Positions 33,685 to 43,045 of a stretch of DNA of 58,529 bases are shown piece by piece. Position numbers and translations under genes: made by a program. Each line of letters starts with the position of its first letter. Within the stretch, counting starts at the first letter, position 1. Location of the stretch: assembly GCA_947627275.1 (NCBI GenBank), contig CANQVK010000018.1, positions 1 to 58,529 on the forward strand, given 5' to 3'. This DNA comes from an uncultured Ruminococcus sp. (GTDB lineage: Bacteria; Bacillota; Clostridia; Oscillospirales; Ruminococcaceae). The notes below the pieces were generated by a model, which searched no databases, had not been told where the DNA came from, and saw only the letters and a program-made list of their open reading frames with translations.

Positions 33685-36555
33685 TCAATACATTGATTCA
33701 ACGGTAAGCTTGCGGCTCTTTACCGAACTTACGACCTCCTTTGAACCTATGATACAACAGTTCAGGGGATTTTCAAGCTCAGCGAATGCAGTAATCAGCT
33801 TTTCAGGCGACATTTCAAGCATATCCCGTCGAAGCTTTCTGCGGCATTCATGAGTAACCCCTCGAAAGTACATAGCGTCGGCATGCGAAGAATATTCGCT
33901 GTCCGGCATAAGCGGTTCTCCCGAAGCAATACTGCTGATAATATAAGAACTTATATCGGGAGCATTGTTACAATATTCTCTCAGGAAACCGGCGGCTCTT
34001 TCATATATGCCAATGCTTTCTTCGGGAGACGGATCGCAGTAGGAATGAAACTCCGCCTCCTTAAGCGCATTTACGTTACAGCCTGAACCGTAAGCACCGC
34101 CCTTTATCCTTACCTCGTTCCATAGATACTCATAAGAAAGTATCGTTGAAAGAACTCCCCACACAGCCTTATCTTCGATCGTCTTGCTGACTACTGCGCC
34201 GGAATGCGAGGTTGCGGAGGGTATAACTATCCCCTGATCTTTCGGGACGTCAAGGCTGAATCTCATACATTCGGCAGCCGCTTTCTCTCCGTCGGGAAGA
34301 GCATTGATAATAGTGTCAACAGATACTTCCGCAACAGACGAAACGCTCACAGTCAGACGAGACTTACATAAAATATGCGCCGCAAGTTCTTTAAGACTGC
34401 CCAAAAGCGCCGAAAATTCGTCATCAGGCAGCTTGTTAATCTCATGAAGTATTTTATAGCTCTCAAAACCTGCGATGTACTCGCTGAATGCAGATTCGGC
34501 AGACATAGCCGCCGCTGAACGCCGCACCGCAAAGCGATAACCGTCAGAAATAATATCCTGCTTAAGCTCCTCCTCGTCCTGCTTCAAAAGACGGCGGGCA
34601 AATTCCGGATGCTCGTATACAGTCTCCGTAAGAAGTTCGCCGATAAGTTCCAGCGCACTTTCGGTATTGCGTGAAAGGAAACGTGACTTCATGGTAAAAA
34701 AGACTCTGCATGTTTCGGGAGTTTCATAACTTCCGAAGGCGTCCAGATTTGTTAACAGACTTCCAAGAGTACCGATAACTCGGTTTTGCAGTTCAATGCC
34801 TGAACTTTTTTCCGTTGGAAGCTCAACTATCAGTCTCTCCAAAACGGAAAGGCGTTTCAGTTCATCAGGGGTAAGGTCATCAGCGGCAAAATAAAGCGAC
34901 AGAGAAACGATCTCTTTGTCCCTCGCCGGATGCTTTAAGATCACAATTCCCTTTTCGGCTGAAATTTCCGTCTTAAATTCAATGGGTTCACGGCTTACCT
35001 CACTCAAAGAAAGCTTCGGGATAGTTTTTGCTGACTCGGGAGTATCGGGAGTATTCTGCCAATCCGCAAGTTCATTGTTAAGCCTGATAAGCTCGTTTTT
35101 CTCATTTTCCGACATAGCGGAAAGCTCTGATTTGATACGTTCCCGTTCTTTATGATCAAGCTCCTCGCCGTAGGAATCCGAGGGCAGCATATAAAGCTCT
35201 GCTCTTCCGCTTTTATTAAGCAGCCATTCGGAAAGCAGCTCCTCGAAATATCCGCTGTCAAGCTTCTCGCGGAGAGTGGCGAAAACATCGCTCATATCAA
35301 TATATTGCAGAGGGTCGCCGCCGTAAAGCCATGAGGACATTGAATCTATGCAGCGGACAAGTCCTTTAGGCTCTTCCGATTCACGGAAACGAAATTCGCA
35401 CCGATTCAAAGCAGCTTCAAGAATATCTCTGCCAATACCGTTTTTTATAAGCGTAAGCGCTGCGTTTTCGGCGGCGGCTATAAGCTCCGCACCGTTTTCA
35501 CGAGCTATATTGCTGAATTTCAGAACTCCGTACGGCTGTAGGATACCGTCGGATATTCCAAGAGAAACATCTACGCACTTTCCCGTATCAAGGACTGCTT
35601 TTTTCAAGGGAGAATCATTGCACCCTGCTACAGCCTCCGTCAGAACAGTATACGCTGTGATTTTTTCTCTTTCCTCCCATGAAGCAAGTATCTTTCCTAT
35701 CGCAAGGAAAGTCTGTGCCTGTCCGCTCTCCTCCTCGGAAGAAGAATCATAATACAGTTCACGGAGACAGCTCCCGATAGGCATCTGACGCTTTATTTCG
35801 GGAAAAACTTCGCATTTCTCGTACTCGGAAAGATAACTGTCAATAAGCGGAAGAAGCTCATTTAGATCAATATCACCGTCAAGATAAATATATGAATTTG
35901 ACGGATGATAAAATTTCTTATGAGCATTTATAAACTGCTCATAATCAAGATCGGGAATCGACTCCGGAAGTCCGCCGCACTCAAATCTGTAAGATGTATC
36001 AGGAAACAGCAGAGCGTTCATTTCGCTTTCGATACGGTCGTGAACGTTCGACAAACAGCCCTTCATTTCATTGAACACAACGCCCTTGTAAACCGCTTCG
36101 CTCTCGTCACCGAAAAACTCGATATGATGCCCCTCCTGATAAAAAATCTCAGGCTTTGAATATATCATCGGCTTGAAAACCGCGTCCAGATATACCTTGA
36201 CAAGGTTCATGAAATCGGTATTGTTTCGGCTTGACACGGGGAACATCGTCTTATCGGAAAACGTCATGGCATTCAGAAAAGTATTCATCGAACCTTTAAG
36301 CAGATAAAGAAACGGTTCTTTTACAGGATATTTTTCTGAACCTCCAAGAACGGAATGCTCCAGAATGTGGAACACTCCTGTATCGTCTACGGGAATCGTC
36401 TTGAAAGAAATTGAGAAAAACTTGTTTTCCTCACTGTTATTCAGCCATACAAGGCGTGCGGTAGTCTTGTCGTGAGAAAATTCAACAAATTCACCGCATT
36501 CGGACTGACGCACGTTCGTCACGGTAAAACCGTGAAGCTTTTCGTTTATCCTCAT
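33685..36555 (-). CDS. M16C family metallopeptidase (presequence protease/PreP-like)
   Basis: This 956-residue zinc peptidase is of the inverted HxxEH type: H63-I-L-E66-H67 with the distal Glu in VVFNEMKG near 147. The clamshell of two halves joined by a charged hinge (about 460-500), and the total length, match PreP/Cym1 and bacterial insulinase-like M16C proteins, which degrade peptides up to about 70 residues. No signal peptide is visible, so it is likely cytoplasmic despite its surface-gene neighbours. The gene lies 5 bp after the small dockerin gene and 45 bp before the Big/dockerin gene. Confidence 0.9.
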   Translation of the reverse strand: MRINEKLHGFTVTNVRQSECGEFVEFSHDKTTARLVWLNNSEENKFFSISFKTIPVDDTGVFHILEHSVLGGSEKYPVKEPFLYLLKGSMNTFLNAMTFSDKTMFPVSSRNNTDFMNLVKVYLDAVFKPMIYSKPEIFYQEGHHIEFFGDESEAVYKGVVFNEMKGCLSNVHDRIESEMNALLFPDTSYRFECGGLPESIPDLDYEQFINAHKKFYHPSNSYIYLDGDIDLNELLPLIDSYLSEYEKCEVFPEIKRQMPIGSCLRELYYDSSSEEESGQAQTFLAIGKILASWEEREKITAYTVLTEAVAGCNDSPLKKAVLDTGKCVDVSLGISDGILQPYGVLKFSNIARENGAELIAAAENAALTLIKNGIGRDILEAALNRCEFRFRESEEPKGLVRCIDSMSSWLYGGDPLQYIDMSDVFATLREKLDSGYFEELLSEWLLNKSGRAELYMLPSDSYGEELDHKERERIKSELSAMSENEKNELIRLNNELADWQNTPDTPESAKTIPKLSLSEVSREPIEFKTEISAEKGIVILKHPARDKEIVSLSLYFAADDLTPDELKRLSVLERLIVELPTEKSSGIELQNRVIGTLGSLLTNLDAFGSYETPETCRVFFTMKSRFLSRNTESALELIGELLTETVYEHPEFARRLLKQDEEELKQDIISDGYRFAVRRSAAAMSAESAFSEYIAGFESYKILHEINKLPDDEFSALLGSLKELAAHILCKSRLTVSVSSVAEVSVDTIINALPDGEKAAAECMRFSLDVPKDQGIVIPSATSHSGAVVSKTIEDKAVWGVLSTILSYEYLWNEVRIKGGAYGSGCNVNALKEAEFHSYCDPSPEESIGIYERAAGFLREYCNNAPDISSYIISSIASGEPLMPDSEYSSHADAMYFRGVTHECRRKLRRDMLEMSPEKLITAFAELENPLNCCIIGSKEVVSSVKSRKLTVESMY

Positions 36556-36560
36556 AACTC

Positions 36561-37322
36561 TTATTCAAACGTTGGGTCGCCGCCCGTCAGAGAAGCAGCA
36601 TAGTAAATAAGGATTTTTGCCGCATCGGAAGAATCAACGACATCGTCCTTGTTTATATCAGCGGCGATACTGCCTTTAGAAGTCAGAATAGAAGTTCTTC
36701 CCGTAATAAGCGCTGCATATTCAGCAAGCACGAGATTCGCATCGACAGCATCAATGTTAGTATCGCCGTTTACGTCTCCGAGCTTTACATAGTCAAGATG
36801 TACGGCTATTTCCTTTGCATTCTCCTCATCAAGCGTCACATCCCACTCAGATGCGGACTCAGCGCCGTCAACAGTAAATTTGTAGCTCTTTTCACAAAAG
36901 CTGTCGGGATTATCGTTGCCGTCGGGAATGCTGAAAGTGTCCGTGTATGCCTTGGAAGTAACATTGTAAACACCGCCTGTCAGCTCTACCGAAACAGTAT
37001 AATTTCGGTAATCGTCGCCGATATTGTCCCTGCCTTCAAGGTCAAAGGAGTAGCTTTTTCCACCTTCAAGGCTGCTTTCATAGTAGCTGTGAGCGTCATA
37101 TTCAGGCGACTCGTAAACGATGCTTACGTCTGCCGAAACTCCCTCGGGAACGCTGATAACGGCTCTTCCGTTTATATCGGCAGGATTGATATGTTCACAT
37201 ACCGCTTCTACCTTAACAGGCTCGCTGTCTGACGCTCCTCCCTCTGCAAAAGCGTTCATGGAAAACGGAGCTGCCGCTAATGTCAAAGCTGCGGCAGCGG
37301 CTAAATACTTAAAATGTCTCAT
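36561..37322 (-). CDS. Secreted dockerin-containing protein
   Basis: The 253-residue product starts with a signal peptide (MRHFKYLAAAAALTLAAAPF) at the ATG 37322, which has GGAGG upstream. A beta-sandwich-like middle (about 30-175) of unknown family follows, then a dockerin pair: GDVNGDTNIDAVDANLVLAE (about 185-204) and ADINKDDVVDSSDAAKILIY (about 221-240). Dockerins of this spelling are common in Ruminococcus. No glycosidase domain is recognised. The start overlaps the 3' end of the DHHW gene by 14 bp. Confidence 0.85.
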   Translation of the reverse strand: MRHFKYLAAAAALTLAAAPFSMNAFAEGGASDSEPVKVEAVCEHINPADINGRAVISVPEGVSADVSIVYESPEYDAHSYYESSLEGGKSYSFDLEGRDNIGDDYRNYTVSVELTGGVYNVTSKAYTDTFSIPDGNDNPDSFCEKSYKFTVDGAESASEWDVTLDEENAKEIAVHLDYVKLGDVNGDTNIDAVDANLVLAEYAALITGRTSILTSKGSIAADINKDDVVDSSDAAKILIYYAASLTGGDPTFE

Positions 37323-38730
37323 AATTAACAAAACCTCCGATGCTTGTAAATTGAACTGAAACTGCCCTGCCGTCAGAATTCAGGACAGTCACCTTATATG
37401 ATGAACTTTTTTTCTCCTCCGGAATGTACAGGGAAAACCCTCGCGGACTGTATTCTGTTTTATTAAGAAGCTCCTTTTCAAAGCAATTGAATGCCTCAAA
37501 GGCTCCTTCTGTAGATTCAACGATTATCCTGTGGCTGTCACCCGAGAAGCAATCCTCGGGAAGCACACCGAATATATGCCACATATTTGCCGTACCATAA
37601 GATTCCAGCATCGCTCCGTTACCGTTTGATTTTTCCGTATTTTCAGGAATATCGGCAGACGGCGCTTCCATTATCGGCGCTTCCTTTAGAAGATTTCCGA
37701 GATTCCTCTCAACAAGCTCAATGATGACCGTATCGTTTTCCTTGACGCTGCTCAGACGATACGGAACAGCTCTTGAAAACTCAGCCGACTCAAAAACCTC
37801 AGCCATGTACGGCAGTATCGCTTCGCCGTATGAATCACGGTACATCAGCAGCTCTCCGTCTCCGTTTCCGCAGGAGGTCGTAATGGAAATGTCGTCAAGT
37901 CCCCGAAAACGGCTTGTATATTCATAAGTAAATTCGTAGTCGTTGTGAAGCTGCATATCCTTTGCGTCCTCCGCGGGATATATCATTGCCGCTAAGTCCC
38001 CGAGACGGTCATGTGCGGTATACCAGCCGTTTCCTGTTCCGCAGGGAGCTTTTCCGATCCTGTTCATAAGCATGGTGTGGGCGGCATAAGCTCCGAAATT
38101 ATTCCAATGAGTATCGGTCTTATGATAAAGCGGCGTCGGAGAATTAAGATTTAAAAGAGCCGACTTCATGTCAAAGAAAAAATTATCCTCGGCAAGCTCC
38201 GCCGTCAGCATTTCAAGATTGCTTTCCCTATCGGAAGGAACATAATTGTACGGCATATACTCAGGGTATAACGTATTTTTATTCGGGGCGGAAAAGAAAA
38301 TAAATTCCGCTCCCCTTTGCAGACAGTATTTTTCTATTATCCGCAGATTATTGGCAATATTCTTGATCTCGGCGGAACTCAGCGTATCCGTCCTCAAAAA
38401 GTCGCCGACAGTCTCACCGTAATAAAGCCAACCGTCCTTTCCGACAATTACATCGCTGTTCGGAGAGGTTGCCGTAAGCGCGGCTTTTAATCTTCCGTCC
38501 GCCGTAACGAGCTGCGGTCTGAACGCAAAATGCTCTGAAAAATATGTTTCAAATTCATCGAAAAACTCAAAATTCAGTTCGCCTTTCTCCGTTTTCACAG
38601 AGGGCAGTTTGCCAAGTTCTCTTTTTTCCTTAGAGCCGTCGGACTTCACGAACGGCGTCAAAACCGCAGGCACAAGGCATATTCCGATAAATGCTGCGGT
38701 ATATATCCTGTAAAAAATATTCTTATTCAT
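37309..38730 (-). CDS. DHHW/AlgX-like SGNH-fold protein (polymer O-acetylation partner)
   Basis: This 473-residue protein has one N-terminal signal-anchor (8-28). A catalytic-looking set H203-K-T-D206-T-H208-W209 lies in HKTDTHWNNFGAY, and a distal serine, S300, in YRDSYG. These are signatures of the AlgJ/AlgX/DHHW family, SGNH-fold proteins that move acetyl groups onto polysaccharides outside the cell. It follows the MBOAT gene by 9 bp; MBOAT-DHHW pairs work as alginate-type or wall-polymer O-acetylation systems. The last 90 residues are an extra beta-type region of unknown role. Confidence 0.88.
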   Translation of the reverse strand: MNKNIFYRIYTAAFIGICLVPAVLTPFVKSDGSKEKRELGKLPSVKTEKGELNFEFFDEFETYFSEHFAFRPQLVTADGRLKAALTATSPNSDVIVGKDGWLYYGETVGDFLRTDTLSSAEIKNIANNLRIIEKYCLQRGAEFIFFSAPNKNTLYPEYMPYNYVPSDRESNLEMLTAELAEDNFFFDMKSALLNLNSPTPLYHKTDTHWNNFGAYAAHTMLMNRIGKAPCGTGNGWYTAHDRLGDLAAMIYPAEDAKDMQLHNDYEFTYEYTSRFRGLDDISITTSCGNGDGELLMYRDSYGEAILPYMAEVFESAEFSRAVPYRLSSVKENDTVIIELVERNLGNLLKEAPIMEAPSADIPENTEKSNGNGAMLESYGTANMWHIFGVLPEDCFSGDSHRIIVESTEGAFEAFNCFEKELLNKTEYSPRGFSLYIPEEKKSSSYKVTVLNSDGRAVSVQFTSIGGFVNYETF

Positions 38731-38739
38731 ATAAGCCCC

Positions 38740-40143
38740 CTAAAATCTGAAATAAATAAACGGATTGTAAGAAGCCGATGAAAGCGTAAGTATGCAAAGT
38801 CCCAAAAGTACAACAGATACGCCGTATGAACCGTATTCGCAAACCGACCTGAGCTTTTTTGACGAAGCTTTTTCATGCAGTTTCCCCACGACCGGCATAG
38901 AAAATATTACAGCCACAACAAGCATGATAAGGTACATGGGCGTGAGCCGGCTCATAAAAAGAGCTGTCTGAACCGAATCTCCTGACGGAACGAACATGTG
39001 TCCGATAAAACGACATGCGTCTGAAATAGTCTCTGCTCTGAAAAAAACAAACGCAAGAACGGTGACCAGCAGAGCATAAATGTGTCTGAACGGTCTCAGC
39101 CACTTTTCTGTGTTAAGGATCTTGTACGATTCGAGCATCATAAAGCAGCCGTTCAAAAGTCCCCATACAATAAAATTGAGACTTGCTCCATGCCACAGAC
39201 CTGTGCAGAAAAATACTGCAAGCTTGTTGAACGCCGTTCTTAATTTGCCTTTTCTGTTGCCGCCGAGTGGAATATAAAGATATTCCTTGAACCAAGTCGA
39301 TACGGAAATGTGCCACCTCCGCCAAAACTCCTGCATACTCTGAGAAATATACGGATAGTTGAAATTCTCCTTGAATGTAAATCCGAACATCGCCCCAAGA
39401 CCGATAGCCATATCGCTGTAACCGCTGAAATCAAAGTATATCTGAAACAGATACGAAACTGCTCCAAGCCATGCAAGAGGTACGGAAAGTTCAGCCGTAT
39501 CAAGATCATACACATAGTCAGCCGCAAACGCCATAGTATTGGCGATCAACAGCTTTTTTGAAAGACCTGTGATAAACCGCCGTATACCCTCGGCTGTCTG
39601 CTGCGGCGTAGTCTGACGGTTGTCGATCTGGTCAGCAAAGTCATAATATTTAACAATAGGACCTGCCACGAGCTGCGGAAAGAAAGTGATGTACAAAGCA
39701 AGCTTGAAAAGATTCCGCTGGATGTACGCAGGATTTTTGTATGCGTCAATAACGTATGACATCGCTTGAAAAGTATAAAACGAAATGCCTATAGGCAATG
39801 CGATATTCGGTACGGAAACGCTAAGAAACGGCAGTCTGTCCAGCATTTCAGCCCCGAAGCCTGCATACTTGAAAATACCGAGCATAGCAAGATTCATGAT
39901 CACAGCGGCGGCAAGCGCCGCTTTCCTGCCCTTGTACTCTTTTTTCACGGCAAGTCCGAAAATATAATTCATCAAGATCGAAATTATCATGAGAATTATA
40001 GCTTTCGGCTCGCCGTAGGTATAAAATACAAGGCTGAAAATAAGCAGGATAACGTTTTTTGCCGTAATACCCGGTACAATTTTGTAGAGAATATAAACTG
40101 CCGTCAAAAATATAAACAGGAATACGGGACTGCTGAAAACCAT
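38740..40143 (-). CDS. MBOAT family O-acyltransferase (AlgI-like)
   Basis: This 467-residue integral membrane acyltransferase has about eleven spans, the family segments YPYISQSMQEFWRRWHISVS and STWFKEYLYIPLGGN, and the catalytic His in FFCTGLWHGASLNFIVWG. AlgI/DltB-type MBOATs pass acetyl groups across the membrane to a partner such as the DHHW protein encoded next. The ATG has AGGAGGGG upstream. The acceptor polymer is unknown. The gene lies 9 bp after the lipoprotein gene in the same operon. Confidence 0.93.
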   Translation of the reverse strand: MVFSSPVFLFIFLTAVYILYKIVPGITAKNVILLIFSLVFYTYGEPKAIILMIISILMNYIFGLAVKKEYKGRKAALAAAVIMNLAMLGIFKYAGFGAEMLDRLPFLSVSVPNIALPIGISFYTFQAMSYVIDAYKNPAYIQRNLFKLALYITFFPQLVAGPIVKYYDFADQIDNRQTTPQQTAEGIRRFITGLSKKLLIANTMAFAADYVYDLDTAELSVPLAWLGAVSYLFQIYFDFSGYSDMAIGLGAMFGFTFKENFNYPYISQSMQEFWRRWHISVSTWFKEYLYIPLGGNRKGKLRTAFNKLAVFFCTGLWHGASLNFIVWGLLNGCFMMLESYKILNTEKWLRPFRHIYALLVTVLAFVFFRAETISDACRFIGHMFVPSGDSVQTALFMSRLTPMYLIMLVVAVIFSMPVVGKLHEKASSKKLRSVCEYGSYGVSVVLLGLCILTLSSASYNPFIYFRF

Positions 40144-40152
40144 GTCCCCTCC

Positions 40153-40887
40153 TTAAACTTCCGTATAGAACACAAGCTCGGCAACAGCGCCGTTATCATA
40201 TTTAACGTCCAACTCGCTGCTTCCGCTGTAATAGATAGTATAAGCGCCGGCAGCTTCGCCTGCGCCGTAGGCTGCTTCAACGTCAGCCTGAGAGCTGCCG
40301 ATAGTTACTCCGGCAGAAGTAGAATAGCTGCTGCTTGCGATAGTTACGCAGCAAATGTTTTCAACGCCGTCAAGCACGTAGCATTCAATGGTAAGACCGT
40401 CATAACTATAAATTTTAGAATCAGCTCCGTTTGCAAAGCACGCAGGGGCTGTCGTAACGTCCAAGGGATCGCCTAAAGCCGAAATAACTCCGCTTGCATT
40501 GCTGTGAAGCGATTCAAATCCGAATGTAACGCTCTGAGGCTGCGGCTCAGGTACAGGTTCAGGATCGGGCTGAGGTTCCGGATCCGGCTCGGGGTCGGGT
40601 TCAGGCTCTGAATCCGGATCAGGGGCGTTTCCCTCGGGAACGTTTGTATTTTCCTCGGCTTTATTTTCTTCTTCCGTTGAAGCTTCGGTAGTTTCCTCAG
40701 CTTTTGTATTATCCTCCGTAACAGCCTCCGTAGCTTCTTCTGAAGCCGCCTCTGTCGTTTCTGCCGACTCTGTAGTAAGCGTAGGAAGATCGGGTACTGA
40801 CGAATCCTCGGGTTCGTTTCCGCATGAAGCCGCAGAAACTGCAAAAACTGCCGCAGCAGCAAAAATAGCCGCGATTTTATTATTCAT
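40153..40887 (-). CDS. Acidic, Pro/Glu-linker lipoprotein (unknown function)
   Basis: The ATG at 40887 (GGAGGG about 8 nt upstream) starts a 244-residue product with a signal ending VSAASCG, a plausible but imperfect lipobox. A long acidic linker follows: Thr/Glu/Ala-rich (about 35-85), then alternating Pro-Glu and Pro-Asp (about 95-125, in units like EPDPEP). The C-terminal domain (about 128-244) contains GVTIGSSQADVEAAYG, which recalls small beta-fold lipoprotein domains with an SxxDVxxxxG signature. The linker would hold that domain away from the membrane. No function is assigned. The open frame to 41007 lacks a ribosome site. Confidence 0.8.
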   Translation of the reverse strand: MNNKIAAIFAAAAVFAVSAASCGNEPEDSSVPDLPTLTTESAETTEAASEEATEAVTEDNTKAEETTEASTEEENKAEENTNVPEGNAPDPDSEPEPDPEPDPEPQPDPEPVPEPQPQSVTFGFESLHSNASGVISALGDPLDVTTAPACFANGADSKIYSYDGLTIECYVLDGVENICCVTIASSSYSTSAGVTIGSSQADVEAAYGAGEAAGAYTIYYSGSSELDVKYDNGAVAELVFYTEV

Positions 40888-40949
40888 AATATTATCCCTC
40901 CGTATTTTTATGACTTTATACAATGTCGATTTTTTCAGATAAAGTTTTT

Positions 40950-40991
40950 TCAAGGGGATGTCCGATTCAGCATAAAGCAGAGTCCCCTTGA
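40950..40991. other. Long-loop hairpin between surface genes
   Basis: Perfect 9-bp inverted repeat TCAAGGGGA (40950-40958) / TCCCCTTGA (40983-40991) with a 24-nt loop, directly after the choline-binding/transglutaminase gene. There is no T tract in the minus-strand direction, so it may be a processing or attenuation site, not a full terminator. Confidence 0.45.
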
Positions 40992-41003
40992 AATAATCAA
41001 GAA

Positions 41004-42995
41004 TCAATAGAACTTAGGATATACGTACTGCTTGAACGTATAGTTCTGTGACTGGAGATATGCGAACGTTACGCCGCTGTAGCCGTTGCAGGTATCATAA
41101 TTCACCCATTTATCGCTGGCTGAATCGTAGATCTGATTCCAGTAGTGGTCGCCCGTACCGCGTCCGGTACCGTATACTATACGGCTTTTAAATCCTGCCT
41201 GCTGAAAGAGAAGGTCGGTAACAGCCGCAAAGTAATAGCAAACAACGTAACGGTTGTCGAGCGAATAGTTGGCAAAATAAGACCAGCCCTTGGCATTTAT
41301 CTGGCTCAGAGAACGCGTGTCCTCTATATAGCGGTATTTGTTATTATTACATACGTAATTGTAAATAGCCGAAGGAGTTTTTCCGATAGAGGCAATGATC
41401 GTTTTTGCCCTTTTCTGAACAGCTGAAAAGGGAACTGCGCTTCCATCGGCAGTAAGGTTGTAGTCGCCGACTATTTTATTTGACTCCATTTTGCCATTTG
41501 TCTTGTTGAAGTAGTATTTCTTTCCGTTGATAGTTTTCCAGCCTGTCACCATAACGCCGTCATCGCCGAAGAAATACTTGCCGTCATCAAGCGTTACCCA
41601 GCCGAATGTCATCGTTCCGTTTTCGCCGAAGTAATATTTCTTTCCGTTGATAATAAGTCTGCCCGAAGTCATAAGCGACGTGTCGGGGTGGAAGTAATAT
41701 TTCTTTCCGTCAATTTCGTAAATGCCCGTTACAGCCGAACCGTCCGTACCGAAGTAGTATTTGCCGTCCTCCAGTTCTACCCAGCCTGTCTGCATAGAAC
41801 CGTCATCGCCGCCGAAATAATACTTCTTATCATTTATAAGGAGCTTGCCCGTAAGCATTTTTCCGCTTGTGTTGTCGAAGCAGTAGTATTTGCCGTTGTA
41901 GAGCTGCTTGCCCTTAAGCATTTTAAAATCGTCGCCGAACAGATACTTTTCTCCTGATGTCTCAATAATTCCTGACATTGCTGAAAAATCTCCGCCGAAG
42001 AAGTATGTATCGTTTCCGGCAACAGTCAGACCTTCTGAAAGTATTCCGTCATCATTGGCATAATAGAGCTTTCCGTCATAGTTCTGCAATCCGCTGAGAC
42101 GATTTCCCTCTTTGCTGAAAAGGTAAACCTTTCCGTCGATCTCAGTAATTCCCGAAGCGTATTTTCCGTCGGGATAGAAGTATTTTATGTTTCCGTTTAT
42201 CTCAAGAAGACCCGTATGAAGCTTTCCCGTACCCTCGGCAAAGAGGTATTCAACTCCGTCTATCTCGACAACGCCCTCTTTTCTTCCCTCATCGGCGTCA
42301 ACATAGTAAAGTCCGCCGTCAACGTCAATAAGACCAAGACGTATCTCGCCGTTCTCGGGGTCGTAATAGTATGTTTTTTCTCCTGCGGTCACCCAGCCTG
42401 TCTGCTGCTCGCCGTTCTCAGCAAAAACATACGGAACTTCGTCTATAATGGTTTCACCTACAGCAAGTTTGCCTGTTGCAGTAACGTAATAAATCGCATC
42501 TTCACGCTCCACAAATCCTTTATCAAGAATCAAGGCGCCCTTATCTGCCGTTATGTATTTGTCTCCGTTTTCATCTGTAAAGACATCTCCAGCTATCTTG
42601 CCCTGCTCGGGTTCAATATAGAACTCCTCACCGCAGAGCGTAAACCTTCCGTAAACGGGCTTTCCCGTTTCAGGGTCGTAATATCGTCTTTTTCCGCCGA
42701 CAGTTCTCCAGCCTGTTTTAAGAACGCCGTTTTTAGAAAAGAGGTAAAGTTCGCCCTCTATTTCCTTTTCGCCTGTCGCCTTAGCGCCTGTTTCATCGTA
42801 GTAATAAATTCTTCCGTCGGTATCAGTCACCCATTCCGAGATAAAACCGCCGTTATCGTCGCCGCCCCCTTCTGTCAACTCGTTCGATACGCCTGACGTT
42901 GAACTTTCGGCAGCATATGCAGCCGCCGGAACAGCAACAGCAAGGCATAAAGAAACTGCGGCAGTTGTTATCATCATTTTTTTGTAAGACTTCAT
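41004..42995 (-). CDS. Choline-binding-type repeat protein with C-terminal transglutaminase-like domain
   Basis: The 663-residue secreted protein has a signal peptide (1-28, ending AAYAAES). Residues about 50-520 contain some 22 cell-wall-binding repeats of about 20 residues (GKKYYF-x-DGSM-x-TGW type), which in related proteins bind choline or wall polymers. The last 120 residues form a transglutaminase-like domain with C586 (VVCYYFAA), H617 (GDHYWNQ) and D634 (YDTCNG) in the papain-like order. The catalytic domain follows the repeats. It could act on peptides or cross-link surface proteins. AAGGAGG precedes the ATG. A 116-bp gap separates it from the lipoprotein gene. Confidence 0.9.
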   Translation of the reverse strand: MKSYKKMMITTAAVSLCLAVAVPAAAYAAESSTSGVSNELTEGGGDDNGGFISEWVTDTDGRIYYYDETGAKATGEKEIEGELYLFSKNGVLKTGWRTVGGKRRYYDPETGKPVYGRFTLCGEEFYIEPEQGKIAGDVFTDENGDKYITADKGALILDKGFVEREDAIYYVTATGKLAVGETIIDEVPYVFAENGEQQTGWVTAGEKTYYYDPENGEIRLGLIDVDGGLYYVDADEGRKEGVVEIDGVEYLFAEGTGKLHTGLLEINGNIKYFYPDGKYASGITEIDGKVYLFSKEGNRLSGLQNYDGKLYYANDDGILSEGLTVAGNDTYFFGGDFSAMSGIIETSGEKYLFGDDFKMLKGKQLYNGKYYCFDNTSGKMLTGKLLINDKKYYFGGDDGSMQTGWVELEDGKYYFGTDGSAVTGIYEIDGKKYYFHPDTSLMTSGRLIINGKKYYFGENGTMTFGWVTLDDGKYFFGDDGVMVTGWKTINGKKYYFNKTNGKMESNKIVGDYNLTADGSAVPFSAVQKRAKTIIASIGKTPSAIYNYVCNNNKYRYIEDTRSLSQINAKGWSYFANYSLDNRYVVCYYFAAVTDLLFQQAGFKSRIVYGTGRGTGDHYWNQIYDSASDKWVNYDTCNGYSGVTFAYLQSQNYTFKQYVYPKFY

Positions 42996-43045
42996 AGTTT
43001 CCTCCTTTTGTCATTATGATTGTATAAAAAGGACATTAGTCCCTC

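Noticed and set aside
39766..40476. 236-codon plus-strand ORF across the MBOAT/lipoprotein junction
   Set aside because: Overlaps two well-supported minus-strand genes and shows no domain.
40560..40640. GGCTCGGGTTC-type low-complexity DNA
   Set aside because: It is the coding sequence of the Pro-Glu/Pro-Asp linker of the lipoprotein, not a regulatory repeat.
42216..42896. 226-codon plus-strand ORF
   Set aside because: Arises from the regular repeats of the choline-binding-type protein read backwards.
41500..42900. Tandem DNA repeats that could be read as a CRISPR array
   Set aside because: The about 60-bp periodicity is in frame and encodes the 20-residue wall-binding repeats; no conserved DNA repeat/spacer pattern exists.
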